Translations under genes and position numbers: made by a program
Shown here: piece by piece, positions 8,512-17,474 of the stretch
How the letters are laid out: each line of letters opens with the position of its first letter
Position numbering within the stretch: position 1 is the stretch's first letter
Notes under the pieces: model-generated
Database searches by the model: none
What the model saw: the letters and a program-made list of their open reading frames with translations, nothing else
What the model was told of the DNA's origin: nothing
Source of the DNA: Desulfosporosinus sp. BRH_c37
Lineage (GTDB): Bacteria; Bacillota; Desulfitobacteriia; Desulfitobacteriales; Desulfitobacteriaceae
DNA length: 64,000 bases
NCBI GenBank assembly: GCA_001516045.1
Contig: LOEW01000060.1
Location: 1-64,000 of the forward strand
Direction: 5' to 3'

Positions 8512-10296
8512 TCAATTGTTCTGCCACTTCCACTTGCTGCTTGGCTTACTAAACGACCGATTGAGATTCGATAGTGAAAAATCAATCTTATAAAACACTT
8601 TATAAAAATTCTCTGCCTCTGCCAATACCTTAAAATGATATATCTCTGGATGAATAATATCAGCTATATATAGCAGTCCCAGTATCCATCTAGGGCTGCC
8701 AAAATCCCAACCCGGGGCAGGATGGTTATAAATTCTCATGTTTTTCACAGCGTCAACATTTATACCGACCTTACAACACTCCTCATAGAAATCTTCCACG
8801 GAAGAAGATAAGAAAGCTGAAATAAATATAATTTCTGGGTTGAGGGCATTCAATTGTTCTACGGAAATTTGCATACCGGGCCTTCCAGTACACTCTAGCT
8901 CTTTATTGACACTTATCCCCCCAGCGGCTTCAACCAACTGATTTTCGAGGCGTTCTCCTTTAAGGCAAAATAGCGGTTTTCCCATGGCATAATAGACACG
9001 GGGCTTCTTCTCAAGAGCTGGCCAGCCGTCTTTAATCAAGGAAATTTTATCTTCCATATAAGCTATCAATTCTTCGGCCTTGTTTTCCCTCTTGATTAAT
9101 TTTCCGAAATACCTGATTGTCTCAAGGTATGTTTCGAAGTTCTGAATGCCATGATGTAATTTTTGCAACCCCTTATTACCCAGTAGATCTTCCCATACTT
9201 GTACTACTTCTTTTATATCAGTAACTCCTATAGTTATTAAGATTGCTTCCACCATTTCCAGAGCCCTTGTAAAGGGATAGCCTCCCTCAAAATCACCTTC
9301 CTGGTACTTTGTTTCTGCCGGAGGTGCTTTAATGCTGAAAACCCAATCGCATTGCGGGCAAATGTTTTTTTGACCTGAACCCGTCTCCGGAAAAGTCAAT
9401 TTTGCTCCCATAGGGCCGTAAAAATCTCTTTTATAAATAACCTCCCCGCAGCAAGGACAGAATGTATTGAGATAGTCAGTCCCGGGTGAATTAAAAAGAT
9501 AGACATAATCAAGAGATTGCCTTAACTTCAGATACAGTTCTTCTGCTTCACGAATGGAGGGTTCCAAGGAAGGGTCAGCACCTTCCAAAGGAATAAAACG
9601 CATGAGTTGCAAAGGTATTTCTCGCGATATTTTCGCGATTATCTCGGCCAGATCCACGACTTCTCCCATATTATCTTTTTTCACCATGCAAGAAACTTCG
9701 ACATGAACACCTTTTGTATGGAGGTTTTTGAGGTTTCTCAGAACTGGCTCAACCGTACTGCCTCCACAATCTTGATAGGAGCAATCAGACAATCCTTTAA
9801 CCCCTATATTAATGAAATCTAAATAATGGCTGATTTTAGCCAGTGAGGTTTCGGTGAAATAGGCATTGGAGGAACAGCCTACCAATAGACCTTGCTTTTT
9901 GGCAAGTTCAGCTACTTTAAGAAAGGTTGGCAACGATGCCAAGGGGTCATTCAGTAAAAACGCAACCCCTAGACAGTCATTCTTTACTGCTTCATCCACC
10001 ACCTGTTGGGGAAGCAATTCTCGCAGGGCTTTACTGTCAGGTCCCATTTCCTCGACAATTAAGGCTGAAATGCAGCCAGTACAATTAAAATTGCATCCCG
10101 TTGTACTAATCTGGAGGAATTTTCCCCTCGGATAAAAATGTAAAACAGGCATTGTTTCCAGGGAAATGGGACAAACAGTCAAGTACTTATTAGGGAAAAG
10201 CTCAATTATTTGATTTTCTTGGTTTTGATAAAGTCCACAAGACCCCGTATTTCCTTCCTGAAGGGTACAGCTTCTTTCACAGATATAACATTTCAT
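8512..10296 (-). CDS. Radical SAM protein fused to a BtuF/FecB-type binding domain
   Basis: 594 residues. Residues 1-325 are a PflA-like radical SAM protein: N-terminal cysteines 3, 6, 10 and 20, cluster motif CNFNCTGC at C68/C72/C75, and C-terminal CPCCGE ... CPQCDW ribbon. After a short linker, residues about 335-590 look like a cobalamin/iron-chelate binding protein of ABC importers (PRVYYAMGKP, AGGISVNKE, QISVEQLNALNPEIIFISA). There is no signal peptide, so the binding domain should be cytoplasmic. That is unusual and suggests that it presents a metal complex or tetrapyrrole-like ligand to the radical SAM centre. The start is ATG after AAAGGAGATAAATAG. The fusion is continuous with no frameshift. 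Confidence 0.8.
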   Translation of the reverse strand: MKCYICERSCTLQEGNTGSCGLYQNQENQIIELFPNKYLTVCPISLETMPVLHFYPRGKFLQISTTGCNFNCTGCISALIVEEMGPDSKALRELLPQQVVDEAVKNDCLGVAFLLNDPLASLPTFLKVAELAKKQGLLVGCSSNAYFTETSLAKISHYLDFINIGVKGLSDCSYQDCGGSTVEPVLRNLKNLHTKGVHVEVSCMVKKDNMGEVVDLAEIIAKISREIPLQLMRFIPLEGADPSLEPSIREAEELYLKLRQSLDYVYLFNSPGTDYLNTFCPCCGEVIYKRDFYGPMGAKLTFPETGSGQKNICPQCDWVFSIKAPPAETKYQEGDFEGGYPFTRALEMVEAILITIGVTDIKEVVQVWEDLLGNKGLQKLHHGIQNFETYLETIRYFGKLIKRENKAEELIAYMEDKISLIKDGWPALEKKPRVYYAMGKPLFCLKGERLENQLVEAAGGISVNKELECTGRPGMQISVEQLNALNPEIIFISAFLSSSVEDFYEECCKVGINVDAVKNMRIYNHPAPGWDFGSPRWILGLLYIADIIHPEIYHFKVLAEAENFYKVFYKIDFSLSNLNRSFSKPSSKWKWQNN

Positions 10297-10320
10297 CTAT
10301 TTATCTCCTTTTCTCCTCAT

Positions 10321-10371
10321 TTATTTCCTGATCACTATCCACAAGTCGACTTTATCCCTGGTTAATTCGAA
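10321..10371 (-). pseudogene. Remnant: second methyltransferase C-terminus
   Basis: Seventeen codons including stop, reading FELTRDKVDLWIVIRK, collinear with the end of the methyltransferase at 27049-27666. It lies 25 bases before the radical SAM fusion gene, in the same position as the tail at 6354-6401, so the downstream pair was duplicated after the truncation or together with it. Confidence 0.7.
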
Positions 10372-10395
10372 AAATCAATTTGCAAAACTATTAAG

Positions 10396-10624
10396 GTTCT
10401 TTTGGACCTTCATCCACCTGCTGAACACCTAGCCTTTTATACACCACTGCCAATTTAAATTGCGCTAGCGCATGACTTTGCCTCGCTGCAGGAACAAAAA
10501 AAACCGCTGTCTGGACGGCATCTTTATCAACACCTTTTCCAATTGAATACCAGACACCAAGATTGTGTAAGGCTTTGGGATATTCATTCTTGGCCGAACG
10601 AACAAATCATTGCAGGGACATCCA
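10396..10624 (-). pseudogene. Remnant: Sel1-repeat protein
   Basis: The minus strand contains AKNEYPKALHNLGVWYSIGK, then AVVYKRLGVQQVDEGPKE. This is closely related to the intact Sel1 protein at 21349-21951 (AKNGNPKALHNLGVRHSIGK ... YKLGWGVQQ). A tryptophan codon near the 5' edge has become TGA, and no start or end is present. It joins an XdhC-like remnant directly. Confidence 0.7.
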
Positions 10625-10626
10625 AG

Positions 10627-10720
10627 ACAATCTCGGTTGCCCAACTGTTCCTGCACCTGCGATGATCAAACGATCTTGATTACAAAAAGCATTGATAAAG
10701 ATTTCGATGCTCTCATCTTC
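10627..10720 (-). pseudogene. Remnant: XdhC/CoxI-like Moco-enzyme accessory protein
   Basis: A 31-codon frame reads EDESIEIFINAFCNQDRLII then AGAGTVGQP. It resembles the start of the Rossmann domain of XdhC-family proteins (...VEVFIEP..PRLIIFGAGHVG). XdhC proteins prepare Moco for xanthine-dehydrogenase-type enzymes. The fragment is short, so the call is tentative. Of the remaining bases 10721-10965, only the inverted repeat below could be recognised. Confidence 0.4.
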
Positions 10721-10850
10721 TACAATTATAAGAGACTTGCAGGAAAGACCCCTGTTAATACAGGTTTTGCCTTACTCAACCGTTTTTTTTGAATTCTCTC
10801 ATTACCAATGCAGCCTGGCAATAGTGATGCTTCTTGCTGTCTACCTTGCA

Positions 10851-10905
10851 GGGACATTCCGGTTAAATCTTGTAATTGCATGGAAGGACTTAACCGGTAT
10901 GTCCC
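10851..10905. repeat. Inverted repeat with 16-base arms
   Basis: GGGACATTCCGGTTAA at 10851-10866 and TTAACCGGTATGTCCC at 10890-10905 pair with one mismatch around a 23-base loop. It lies downstream of the first HmdB-like gene in a gene-free stretch. There is no T-run on either side, so it is not a typical intrinsic terminator. Function unknown. Confidence 0.6.
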
Positions 10906-10965
10906 GCCGAAAACAGCAGGGCTGTAAAGCTAAATTTGAAAGGGCCGACTACTGCTGTCCGTAAA

Positions 10966-12006
10966 TTAGGTGCTCAACTGAATGCCTTTAGTTTCATAAA
11001 ACTGTTTAATTTTCTCAATTGAATTCCGGTATTCCATATTATCCAGATAAGTAAAATCAGATCCCCGCTTAGTAACATCAAAATAGTCCGGCGTGCGGGT
11101 AATATGGATAGCCCCTACCGTGTTACCGGCACCTGCCTCAAAGGGAGAAACCAATTTTGATTTCGTCCATCCCTGTGCGCCGGTAATATTTATAGTCCTG
11201 AGCACTAAGCGCGTCAAGGCAATAACCCGGCTCGCCTCCTCATCCGGACATGCCGGTTGCTCTCTGAGCGTGGTTGTGTTAAATGGGTAGAACTTGCTGA
11301 CATAGAGGCTTACTAAATGTGGATAACCCTTGACCTCAAACAAAAAGTCGACATAGTCCTGGTATTTAGTTTCTTCGGGGCTAAGACCCGCTAAAATGCC
11401 TGTGCCCAATCCCAAGCCGGCCTTACCAATTAACCCTGCAAACTTTTTCTTGGCCTCAAGTGAGTCACCGGGTTTCATTTTTCTAAAGACCTCAGGATTG
11501 AGCGTTTCAAATACTGCGCCTACTTTCTTGACACCAAGTGATTTCAGTTTTTTTAACGTCTCAAGAGACATAGCAGCGCCGCAGTTGACATCAATCTCCA
11601 CGTCGTCAAAGCCTGCCTTGCGGATTGCTTCGACGATAGACAGCACGTCCAGCCCTTCACTGCCCAGGGTTGTTCCACCGCTGAGATGAAAATCCTTAAT
11701 GCCGTGTGACCTGATATAGCCCACAGCCTTTACAATCTCTTCGGTTGCCAGCTGTTTCTTTTTGCTGTCGCGCCAATATGGGCAGTAGATGCAGTTCGGT
11801 TTCAGATTACAGGGCAGGACGCTTGCAATCCCACCGACAAGCTTAAACACGTTTCCCACTTCATGTTCCCGGACGTATACAGCTGCTTCCAACAGTTTTG
11901 AGGCGGATTGCTCGTCTTTTGTGTTCTGAAGTATATAAAGTGCTTCCTCGCGGTTTATCAGTTCGGTTTTGCTTTTTTCCAGAATAGATATCAATTGATC
12001 GGTCAT
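10966..12006 (-). CDS. HmdB/BioB-like radical SAM protein (CX5CX2C), copy 1
   Basis: 346 residues of the biotin-synthase-like radical SAM branch. The cluster motif is CNLKPNCIYC (C66, C72, C75), the CX5CX2C spacing known from HmdB of [Fe]-hydrogenase cofactor synthesis rather than the usual CX3CX2C. Further landmarks are HLSGGTTLGSEG, EIDVNCGAAMS, KMKPGDSLEAKKK and FYPFNTT. Start ATG after AAGGAGGAG. It is followed by no hmd or hcg gene in the window, so [Fe]-hydrogenase cofactor synthesis itself is not supported. It sits downstream of a binding-protein gene (57-base gap) and is related to the proteins at 13384 and 21999. Confidence 0.8.
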   Translation of the reverse strand: MTDQLISILEKSKTELINREEALYILQNTKDEQSASKLLEAAVYVREHEVGNVFKLVGGIASVLPCNLKPNCIYCPYWRDSKKKQLATEEIVKAVGYIRSHGIKDFHLSGGTTLGSEGLDVLSIVEAIRKAGFDDVEIDVNCGAAMSLETLKKLKSLGVKKVGAVFETLNPEVFRKMKPGDSLEAKKKFAGLIGKAGLGLGTGILAGLSPEETKYQDYVDFLFEVKGYPHLVSLYVSKFYPFNTTTLREQPACPDEEASRVIALTRLVLRTINITGAQGWTKSKLVSPFEAGAGNTVGAIHITRTPDYFDVTKRGSDFTYLDNMEYRNSIEKIKQFYETKGIQLST

Positions 12007-12062
12007 GACTAAACTCCTCCTTACATTATTTATTCATTATAAAGCTTCCTCAAATCTTAAAA

Positions 12063-13142
12063 TTATTTCGCTACCTCCTTAATCTGATCTGGAGTAATTT
12101 GATAGTTTTGGAAAAGTGAATAAAATTCTTTCATTTTATTTTCAAAATAAGTGTTAAATTCCGAGTCATTACTATAGAGCCTACCTTCCAACCAAGTTAA
12201 CCCCATCAGGGCTGTTATACCATCGAGGCTAGCATAACGCGATTGTACGTAAACCTTGTTGGTTTTAACTGCAGTAATATCCTGCCAAGCGCTGTCTGAC
12301 GTTATTTGATCTTTGCTTTTTTGCGTCCCCACAATGATCACTTCTGGGTTCCACTTCAGAATTTGCTCCAGCGAGACAGAGAGACTTTCATCCGTTTGAT
12401 TGCCAGTCAGTCCTTTAGCAACGTTGTCTCCACCGGCAATTTCGACGATGGAGGCCATGATGGTTTGGGCTCCGGGAGTGGTCAGAACACTGCTAGCACC
12501 CGAGAAAAACACCTTCACCCTCTTATCACTTGGTATGCTGCTCGCTTTACTTTTCACTTCGTCAATGGTCTTCTGCCAATAATCCGCCAGCTTATTAGCA
12601 TCGGTTTCATTGTCTACAATTTTGCCGATCAGTTGCATGGTCTCCGCATAGTCTGCCATGGTGTCTTTAGATACAGCCATTATCGGGAGGTTTACTTTTG
12701 TTGCTAAGTCATTGATTTTGGGATCTTTGGTCATGGTTATAATCACATCTGGTTTAAGTTGCAATAGTTGCTCAGGGTCCAGCCCTTTGAAATAGACACC
12801 GGTAGTGGGTAGTTTACTAAGTTTTTCACGATCCGCATCCGAGTATACCTTCAGTAAATCTTTGCCCAAATATCTCGCCTCGAACACAGTATCTTTACTT
12901 ACCACCTTGTCAGGAGCTAATCTGTACAAAATGTAGGAAGGAATTGGATGCAAGGCGAGTATTCGCTTCACATTACTGGGGATAGTTACCTTCCGACCCG
13001 CCATATCTTTAATCTGCACTTGAACAGGAGTAGTATTGGCAGGGGTGACCGCAGTACCACTACATCCGGCTAGCAGAGTAAATAATAGCAGAATTGAGAA
13101 CCCCAAGACGGTCCCTTTTGTAAATAATCCTTTTTTCAGCAT
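12063..13142 (-). CDS. FecB/BtuF-type binding lipoprotein 1
   Basis: 359 residues. Signal peptide with lipobox LLAGC (Cys27), then the typical IKDMAGRKVTIP opening strand and QILKWNPEVIIVGT near the middle of the mature C-terminal lobe. It is a class III cluster-A binding protein of the siderophore/cobalamin/molybdate importer group, anchored outside the membrane. It has no permease or ATPase directly next to it, being flanked by two HmdB-like genes. It must therefore use one of the four importers elsewhere in the array. Ligand unknown; Moco-riboswitch context makes a molybdenum or tungsten species worth considering. Confidence 0.85.
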   Translation of the reverse strand: MLKKGLFTKGTVLGFSILLLFTLLAGCSGTAVTPANTTPVQVQIKDMAGRKVTIPSNVKRILALHPIPSYILYRLAPDKVVSKDTVFEARYLGKDLLKVYSDADREKLSKLPTTGVYFKGLDPEQLLQLKPDVIITMTKDPKINDLATKVNLPIMAVSKDTMADYAETMQLIGKIVDNETDANKLADYWQKTIDEVKSKASSIPSDKRVKVFFSGASSVLTTPGAQTIMASIVEIAGGDNVAKGLTGNQTDESLSVSLEQILKWNPEVIIVGTQKSKDQITSDSAWQDITAVKTNKVYVQSRYASLDGITALMGLTWLEGRLYSNDSEFNTYFENKMKEFYSLFQNYQITPDQIKEVAK

Positions 13143-13168
13143 GAAGTTACCTCCTAAATTGTTCTCTA

Positions 13169-13310
13169 CTAGATCTTAGCGCCCTCTGATAACTGTGCTT
13201 TAATGAATTCCTCTGAACACAGGAGTTCAATCTCTACTTCCATACCCTGCTCATATCCTGCCGAATCAATAGGGACATGGAGATTACCTTGTGCTTCCAC
13301 CGGTTTTCAC
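13169..13310 (-). pseudogene. Remnant: MoeA-like C-terminal domain
   Basis: An open minus-strand tail reads NLHVPIDSAGYEQGMEVEIE then LLCSEEFIKAQLSEGAKI. The pattern (I/V)P..S.GYE.G.EVE..LL is that of domain IV at the end of molybdopterin molybdotransferase MoeA. An in-frame stop a few codons upstream and the missing body make it a fragment. Assigning such a short piece is uncertain. Confidence 0.4.
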
Positions 13311-13383
13311 GGCCCCATCAGTAGCCCATGGACCAAAATCAAGATTCCTTCCTTAAGTCAATAATTCCAACCGAATCAACAGC

Positions 13384-14397
13384 TTAGTACTTAGGGCACT
13401 CGTGCACGACTTTACGTCCCATCCCGTTAACATAGTGTTCCAACAATGAACGTTTATCGACAATAAATAGGTCATCTGAAATACGCTTTACCCGTTGACC
13501 CGATATACGAGGAGCTTTCCTTGAGGCAGTGACCCCTAAAAGCTGATTTCCCCCACCTGCTAGATACCACAAGGGGATATCATCGCTCTCATTTCCTGCA
13601 GCCAAACCTAACTGAACGTTTGGCATGATCAATCGAGCGACGGCAACTGTCCTAGCTAACTCCCACGGCGAACAACGCTGGAGATCTCGGCATTCTGTTC
13701 CGGAGAAAGGATAAAATCTTGAAAAACGCAAATGGTACAAACCCTTAAACTTCCGCAGATAGAAAAGATGTTTGATTCTGTCCTCGTTGGTTTCTCCCAA
13801 CCCAAGTAACATCATGCCACGTACCGGCATTTCCTCTTTTTTACAAAACTCAAGCAGGTTCTTGCGGGCCTCTAGACTATCCCCGGGCTTCATTTTCTCA
13901 AACAACTCTTCATTACTTACTTCCAAAGAACTGGTTATACTGCTAACTCCAAGGCTCTTGAGTTTTTTCACCGTGTCCATAGTTAGTGAAGGACCCAAAT
14001 TAACCTCTAAAGCTATATTCGAAACGCTGCGAATACTCTTAACCAAGTCTAGTATTTCTCGATCGTACCCTTGGAGATTAGTACCTCCACTCAAATGGAG
14101 TTGCTGGAGTCCTAATTCCTCAATTTCCTTAATAGCTTGTAAAATATGCTCTGTAGGGAAAAAACTATCCGTATAAAAAGTACAGTATCCACACCGCGGG
14201 GCTAATTGGCAGGGAAATATTCCAGATATGCCAGCAGACCACCATAGCGTCTTACCCAACTGTTCGTCCCGAATTCTTGAAGCAACTTGAAATAATTTTA
14301 TGGCGTTTTCCGGTAACGCTGATGCATTTAGAATCTTCAGGGCCAGTTCGGTGGTGATCTCCCCAGTAAGGCTTTGTTGCACTAGATCAGTAAACAT
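13384..14397 (-). CDS. HmdB/BioB-like radical SAM protein (CX5CX2C), copy 2
   Basis: 337 residues. Cluster motif CQLAPRCGYC at C63, C69, C72 (CX5CX2C), followed by HLSGGTNLQGYD, EVNLGPSLTMD, KMKPGDSLEARKN and FYPFSGTEC, so clearly a paralogue of the 10966 protein. The C-terminal half has LAAGNESDDIPLWYLAGGGN, equivalent to the region closing the barrel in BioB-type enzymes. Start ATG after GGAGAGGAGATTAGAG. It is flanked by binding-protein genes. A shared pathway with copies 1 and 3 is likely, each acting on a different intermediate; the chemistry is unknown. Confidence 0.8.
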   Translation of the reverse strand: MFTDLVQQSLTGEITTELALKILNASALPENAIKLFQVASRIRDEQLGKTLWWSAGISGIFPCQLAPRCGYCTFYTDSFFPTEHILQAIKEIEELGLQQLHLSGGTNLQGYDREILDLVKSIRSVSNIALEVNLGPSLTMDTVKKLKSLGVSSITSSLEVSNEELFEKMKPGDSLEARKNLLEFCKKEEMPVRGMMLLGLGETNEDRIKHLFYLRKFKGLYHLRFSRFYPFSGTECRDLQRCSPWELARTVAVARLIMPNVQLGLAAGNESDDIPLWYLAGGGNQLLGVTASRKAPRISGQRVKRISDDLFIVDKRSLLEHYVNGMGRKVVHECPKY

Positions 14398-14532
14398 CTC
14401 TAATCTCCTCTCCGATTTTCCAATTTTCCAATTTTTAAGGTCCTCGCTTCAACAAGTTTGGTAAACTTCAAGGAATGCGCCCCACAATTGTCCCCCTATG
14501 GAAGTAGTGGAGTTCATAGAGTACCTAAATAA

Positions 14533-15603
14533 TTAAGAACCGATAATTTCCTTGATTTGCTCGTCGCTCAGATTAGATTTGAAAAAGTGGCTGTAGAAGT
14601 ACGAAATTTCTTTCGCTAAGGCTTCGGTCGTCATAATCTTTGGGTACAGCTTATTCATCGTCCACAAAATTGTCAGAGGCTGCTCAGTCGTCCGGTTGCC
14701 CCAAACATGGGCAACACACGGAATGGAAAATACCTGTTTATTTTTCACCGCAGGAATATTGCTCAAACGCGCATAGGCTAAAACATCTTTTTTGATTGCT
14801 GCGTCGGAAAGGATCATAACGTCAGGATTCCATTTCAGCAGATCCTCCATTGTATAAGTCAGTGATTGGGAAGTTCTGCCGTTATTGGTCACACTAATAC
14901 CACCGGCTGTAGTAATCCACCACTCGGCAATAAGATGGGGTTGTGAATACGTGGTTATATTGCCATAGACAACTTTTTTCTTGTCTTCTTCCTTGAGGTT
15001 TTTGGTAAGGTCCTGTGCCATGGTTACCGTTTTGTCAAAATACGACAAGTAGTCCTTGGCGACGTCCTGCTTATTGAGCGCATCGCCAAGCAAGGTAATG
15101 CATTTTTTCACGTCTTCCGTTTTATCCCAAGACAGGTAAAGGACATTTTGTCCCTGCGCTGCAAGCTGATCAGTCTCTGCCTTGGTCATCGATAGGCATA
15201 GATCGGGCTTGGTTTGCAAAACCTTTTCCATCAAAATCGCACCGCTGGCATCCTGAAATTGGGGGCTAGTTTTTAGCTGCGGAGCGAATACGTATTGGTA
15301 TTTCCATTTGTCGTTTTTAGTGAAGGTAGCCGACATTTCATTGCAGATTTTGCTGCCCTCGCCAATCGTCTCCACAAATGCGTTAAGCACCCCGATCGAC
15401 CCAAAAGTCGCAATGCTTTTGATTTCAGCAGGGAGCTTGACAGATCTTCCCGCCATATCAACTACGGTACGTTCAGTCTGAGTAGCGCTTGTCTTCCCAG
15501 GCGCATTAGTCCCGCTTGCCGCGTTCTGCCCGCATCCCGTTAAACTGGCGATAACAAAAAATGTCATGAGTAGTAGCGCGATAATTTTTTTACCTGATTT
15601 CAT
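14533..15603 (-). CDS. FecB/BtuF-type binding lipoprotein 2
   Basis: 356 residues with lipobox SLTGC (Cys24), opening strand VVDMAGRSVKLP and LLKWNPDVMILSDAA. It is the binding protein immediately downstream of the permease-ATPase pair at 15635-17442 (31-base gap) and therefore its most likely partner. It is notably divergent from the others in the segment around residues 75-105 (ICNEMSATFTKNDKWKYQ), so its ligand may differ. Start ATG with AAAAGGGGAAAAGGGA upstream. Confidence 0.85.
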   Translation of the reverse strand: MKSGKKIIALLLMTFFVIASLTGCGQNAASGTNAPGKTSATQTERTVVDMAGRSVKLPAEIKSIATFGSIGVLNAFVETIGEGSKICNEMSATFTKNDKWKYQYVFAPQLKTSPQFQDASGAILMEKVLQTKPDLCLSMTKAETDQLAAQGQNVLYLSWDKTEDVKKCITLLGDALNKQDVAKDYLSYFDKTVTMAQDLTKNLKEEDKKKVVYGNITTYSQPHLIAEWWITTAGGISVTNNGRTSQSLTYTMEDLLKWNPDVMILSDAAIKKDVLAYARLSNIPAVKNKQVFSIPCVAHVWGNRTTEQPLTILWTMNKLYPKIMTTEALAKEISYFYSHFFKSNLSDEQIKEIIGS

Positions 15604-15634
15604 TCCCTTTTCCCCTTTTCTTTACTATGATTTT

Positions 15635-16420
15635 TTAATTCATAATTGGAATACATACTTTGGTTACCTCGTCCCGTGGGTATAACGTAGCTTTTGTTAC
15701 ACATACAGGTGTAGCATAAAGTTTTGACAGGTTTTCGGTAGTTACGACATCATCTGGATGCCCTTGGGCCATAAAAAATCCATCGCGCATCAGAACCACT
15801 TTATTGCAGGCCAAGAAGGCATGGTCTGGAAAGTGCGAGGTCATTAAAACCGAGTAGCCCTGCTCAGCTAAAACCTTAATCACCTGAAGCATTTTTACCT
15901 GGTTGCTGTAATCAAGGTTGGCAGTCGGCTCATCCATAATCAAAATTTTGGCCTGCTGTGCCAAGGCTCTGGCCACCAATACCATCTGTTTTTCGCCGCC
16001 GCTCATTTCATTAAACAAAAATCGGCTCATATGCAAGATTCCCAGCCGCTCCATTGCTTCGTCGGCAAGCTCCCGGTCCTTGTTGGTCGGACTCCGTCCG
16101 GTTGCCAGATGAGTCACACGCCCCATGAGTACAACCTCTCTCGCTTCATACGGGAAAGCCAATGTTGTAGCCTGTGGTACATAAGCCATCATTTTCGCTC
16201 TTTTTTGGGCAGATATTTTTTTTAAGTCACGCCCGTCAATCTCAATGCTTCCACTTTTCATTTTATTAAGCGAAAGTAGGCAGCGAAGCAAAGTTGTCTT
16301 GCCCGTTCCGTTAGGACCCAGCAGGCACAAAATATCATGGCCACCAAGGGCAAGGGAAATATCCTTCAAAATCATTCTGTCCGGGCGATAATAATAACTC
16401 AGCCCTTTAACGGTTAACAC
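15635..16420 (-). CDS. FecE/BtuD-type ABC importer ATPase 1
   Basis: About 261 residues with Walker A GPNGTGKTT, Q-loop YVPQAT, signature MSGGEKQ, Walker B ILIMDEPTANLD and switch H in MTSHFPDHAF. It powers the adjacent permease. The start is taken as the GTG at 16420, which overlaps the permease stop codon (TAGTG) and has AAGGGG eight bases upstream; a GTG three codons earlier is possible. The C-terminal extension ends ...DEVTKVCIPIMN, a feature shared in part with the other ATPases in this array, whose tails also end with a C(V/I)P segment. Confidence 0.9.
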   Translation of the reverse strand: MLTVKGLSYYYRPDRMILKDISLALGGHDILCLLGPNGTGKTTLLRCLLSLNKMKSGSIEIDGRDLKKISAQKRAKMMAYVPQATTLAFPYEAREVVLMGRVTHLATGRSPTNKDRELADEAMERLGILHMSRFLFNEMSGGEKQMVLVARALAQQAKILIMDEPTANLDYSNQVKMLQVIKVLAEQGYSVLMTSHFPDHAFLACNKVVLMRDGFFMAQGHPDDVVTTENLSKLYATPVCVTKATLYPRDEVTKVCIPIMN

Positions 16421-17442
16421 TACGACCACCCCTTCTTAACCCTTGACAGCAATAACACGAAGACAGGAGTCCCGACCAACGCGGTTAGCACGCCAAGCGG
16501 CAGTTCAACCCCTTCAATCCCACGAATGACATTGTCAATAATTAGCAGAAACGCTCCGCCAATGAAAAACGAAGTAACAGCAAGCTTAGAGAAGCTCGCG
16601 CCAGTAAGCATCCGGGCGATATGCGGCACTACCATGCCAACCCAGCCGACGATCCCACAGATACTAACTGCCGAAACTGTCATCAGCGTCGAGCTGACAA
16701 CAACGACCAGCTTAACCAGGGGAACATTTACCCCCATCGTGCGTGCCTCGTCTTCTCCAGCCGCTAAAACGTTGATCTGACTACGGAGAATATAGATCAA
16801 GAAAAGCGATAAGGCCAAAGCTGGCAACATAACTAAGACATCCTCGTTTTTACCCTTACCTAAACTACCCATCAGCCAATAAGTAATAGTCGGTAGGGCA
16901 TTATTCGTATCGGCCAATGTTTTAACGATGGAGAGCAAGGCCTGAAACAGGCTCGAAACGACAATTCCTGCCAAAATGAGCACGGTAATTGTATTTCCGC
17001 CAAATACGTAAGCTATCGTATAGGCGGCCGCTACCGCAGCGATTCCGAAGACAAAAGCCAGCAGCTGAATCTGCCACCAAGAACCATTGTTGATCATGGC
17101 CAGAGCCGCGCCAAAGGCCGCTCCTGCCGAAACTCCTAAAATATCAGGTGACACCAGCGGATTTTTAAATAGCGTCTGATAAGCAGCCCCGGAAACTGAG
17201 AGAGCTCCCCCAACTAAGATTCCCAGCACAATCCTAGGTAGACGCACCTGCAAAACAACTAGGTTGAGAGTAGTATCCCAATCCTGTGGAATAGTAACGA
17301 ACCTAGAAAGGATGATCTTCAAAACTGTTAGGGGAGATATTGCAAACCGTCCAACCAAAAAAGACGCCAAAAACAAAGCTATCGTAAAGCAGACCAGCAC
17401 AATTATTTTTACTGTAAAGTGATCATTACTCTTAAGTCTCAC
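16420..17442 (-). CDS. FecCD/BtuC-type ABC importer permease 1
   Basis: 340 residues with about ten membrane segments and family blocks LPRIVLGILVGGALSVSGAA, NPLVSPDILGVSAGA and GWVGMVVPHIARML (the conserved ATPase-contact region). This family takes up siderophores, cobalamin, haem and, in Haemophilus MolBCA, molybdate/tungstate. Start GTG at 17442. It follows a class I methyltransferase gene by 32 bases, the same pairing seen at 27 kb and (in decayed form) at 41.7 kb. Confidence 0.9.
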   Translation of the reverse strand: MRLKSNDHFTVKIIVLVCFTIALFLASFLVGRFAISPLTVLKIILSRFVTIPQDWDTTLNLVVLQVRLPRIVLGILVGGALSVSGAAYQTLFKNPLVSPDILGVSAGAAFGAALAMINNGSWWQIQLLAFVFGIAAVAAAYTIAYVFGGNTITVLILAGIVVSSLFQALLSIVKTLADTNNALPTITYWLMGSLGKGKNEDVLVMLPALALSLFLIYILRSQINVLAAGEDEARTMGVNVPLVKLVVVVSSTLMTVSAVSICGIVGWVGMVVPHIARMLTGASFSKLAVTSFFIGGAFLLIIDNVIRGIEGVELPLGVLTALVGTPVFVLLLSRVKKGWS

Positions 17443-17474
17443 TGCTGGATTCTCTCTCCTTTCAACAAGCAGAG

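Noticed and set aside
10692-10964. A 90-codon plus-strand frame in the gap before the first HmdB-like gene
   Set aside because: It has no ribosome site and reads across the XdhC-like remnant and the inverted repeat; not supportable as a gene.
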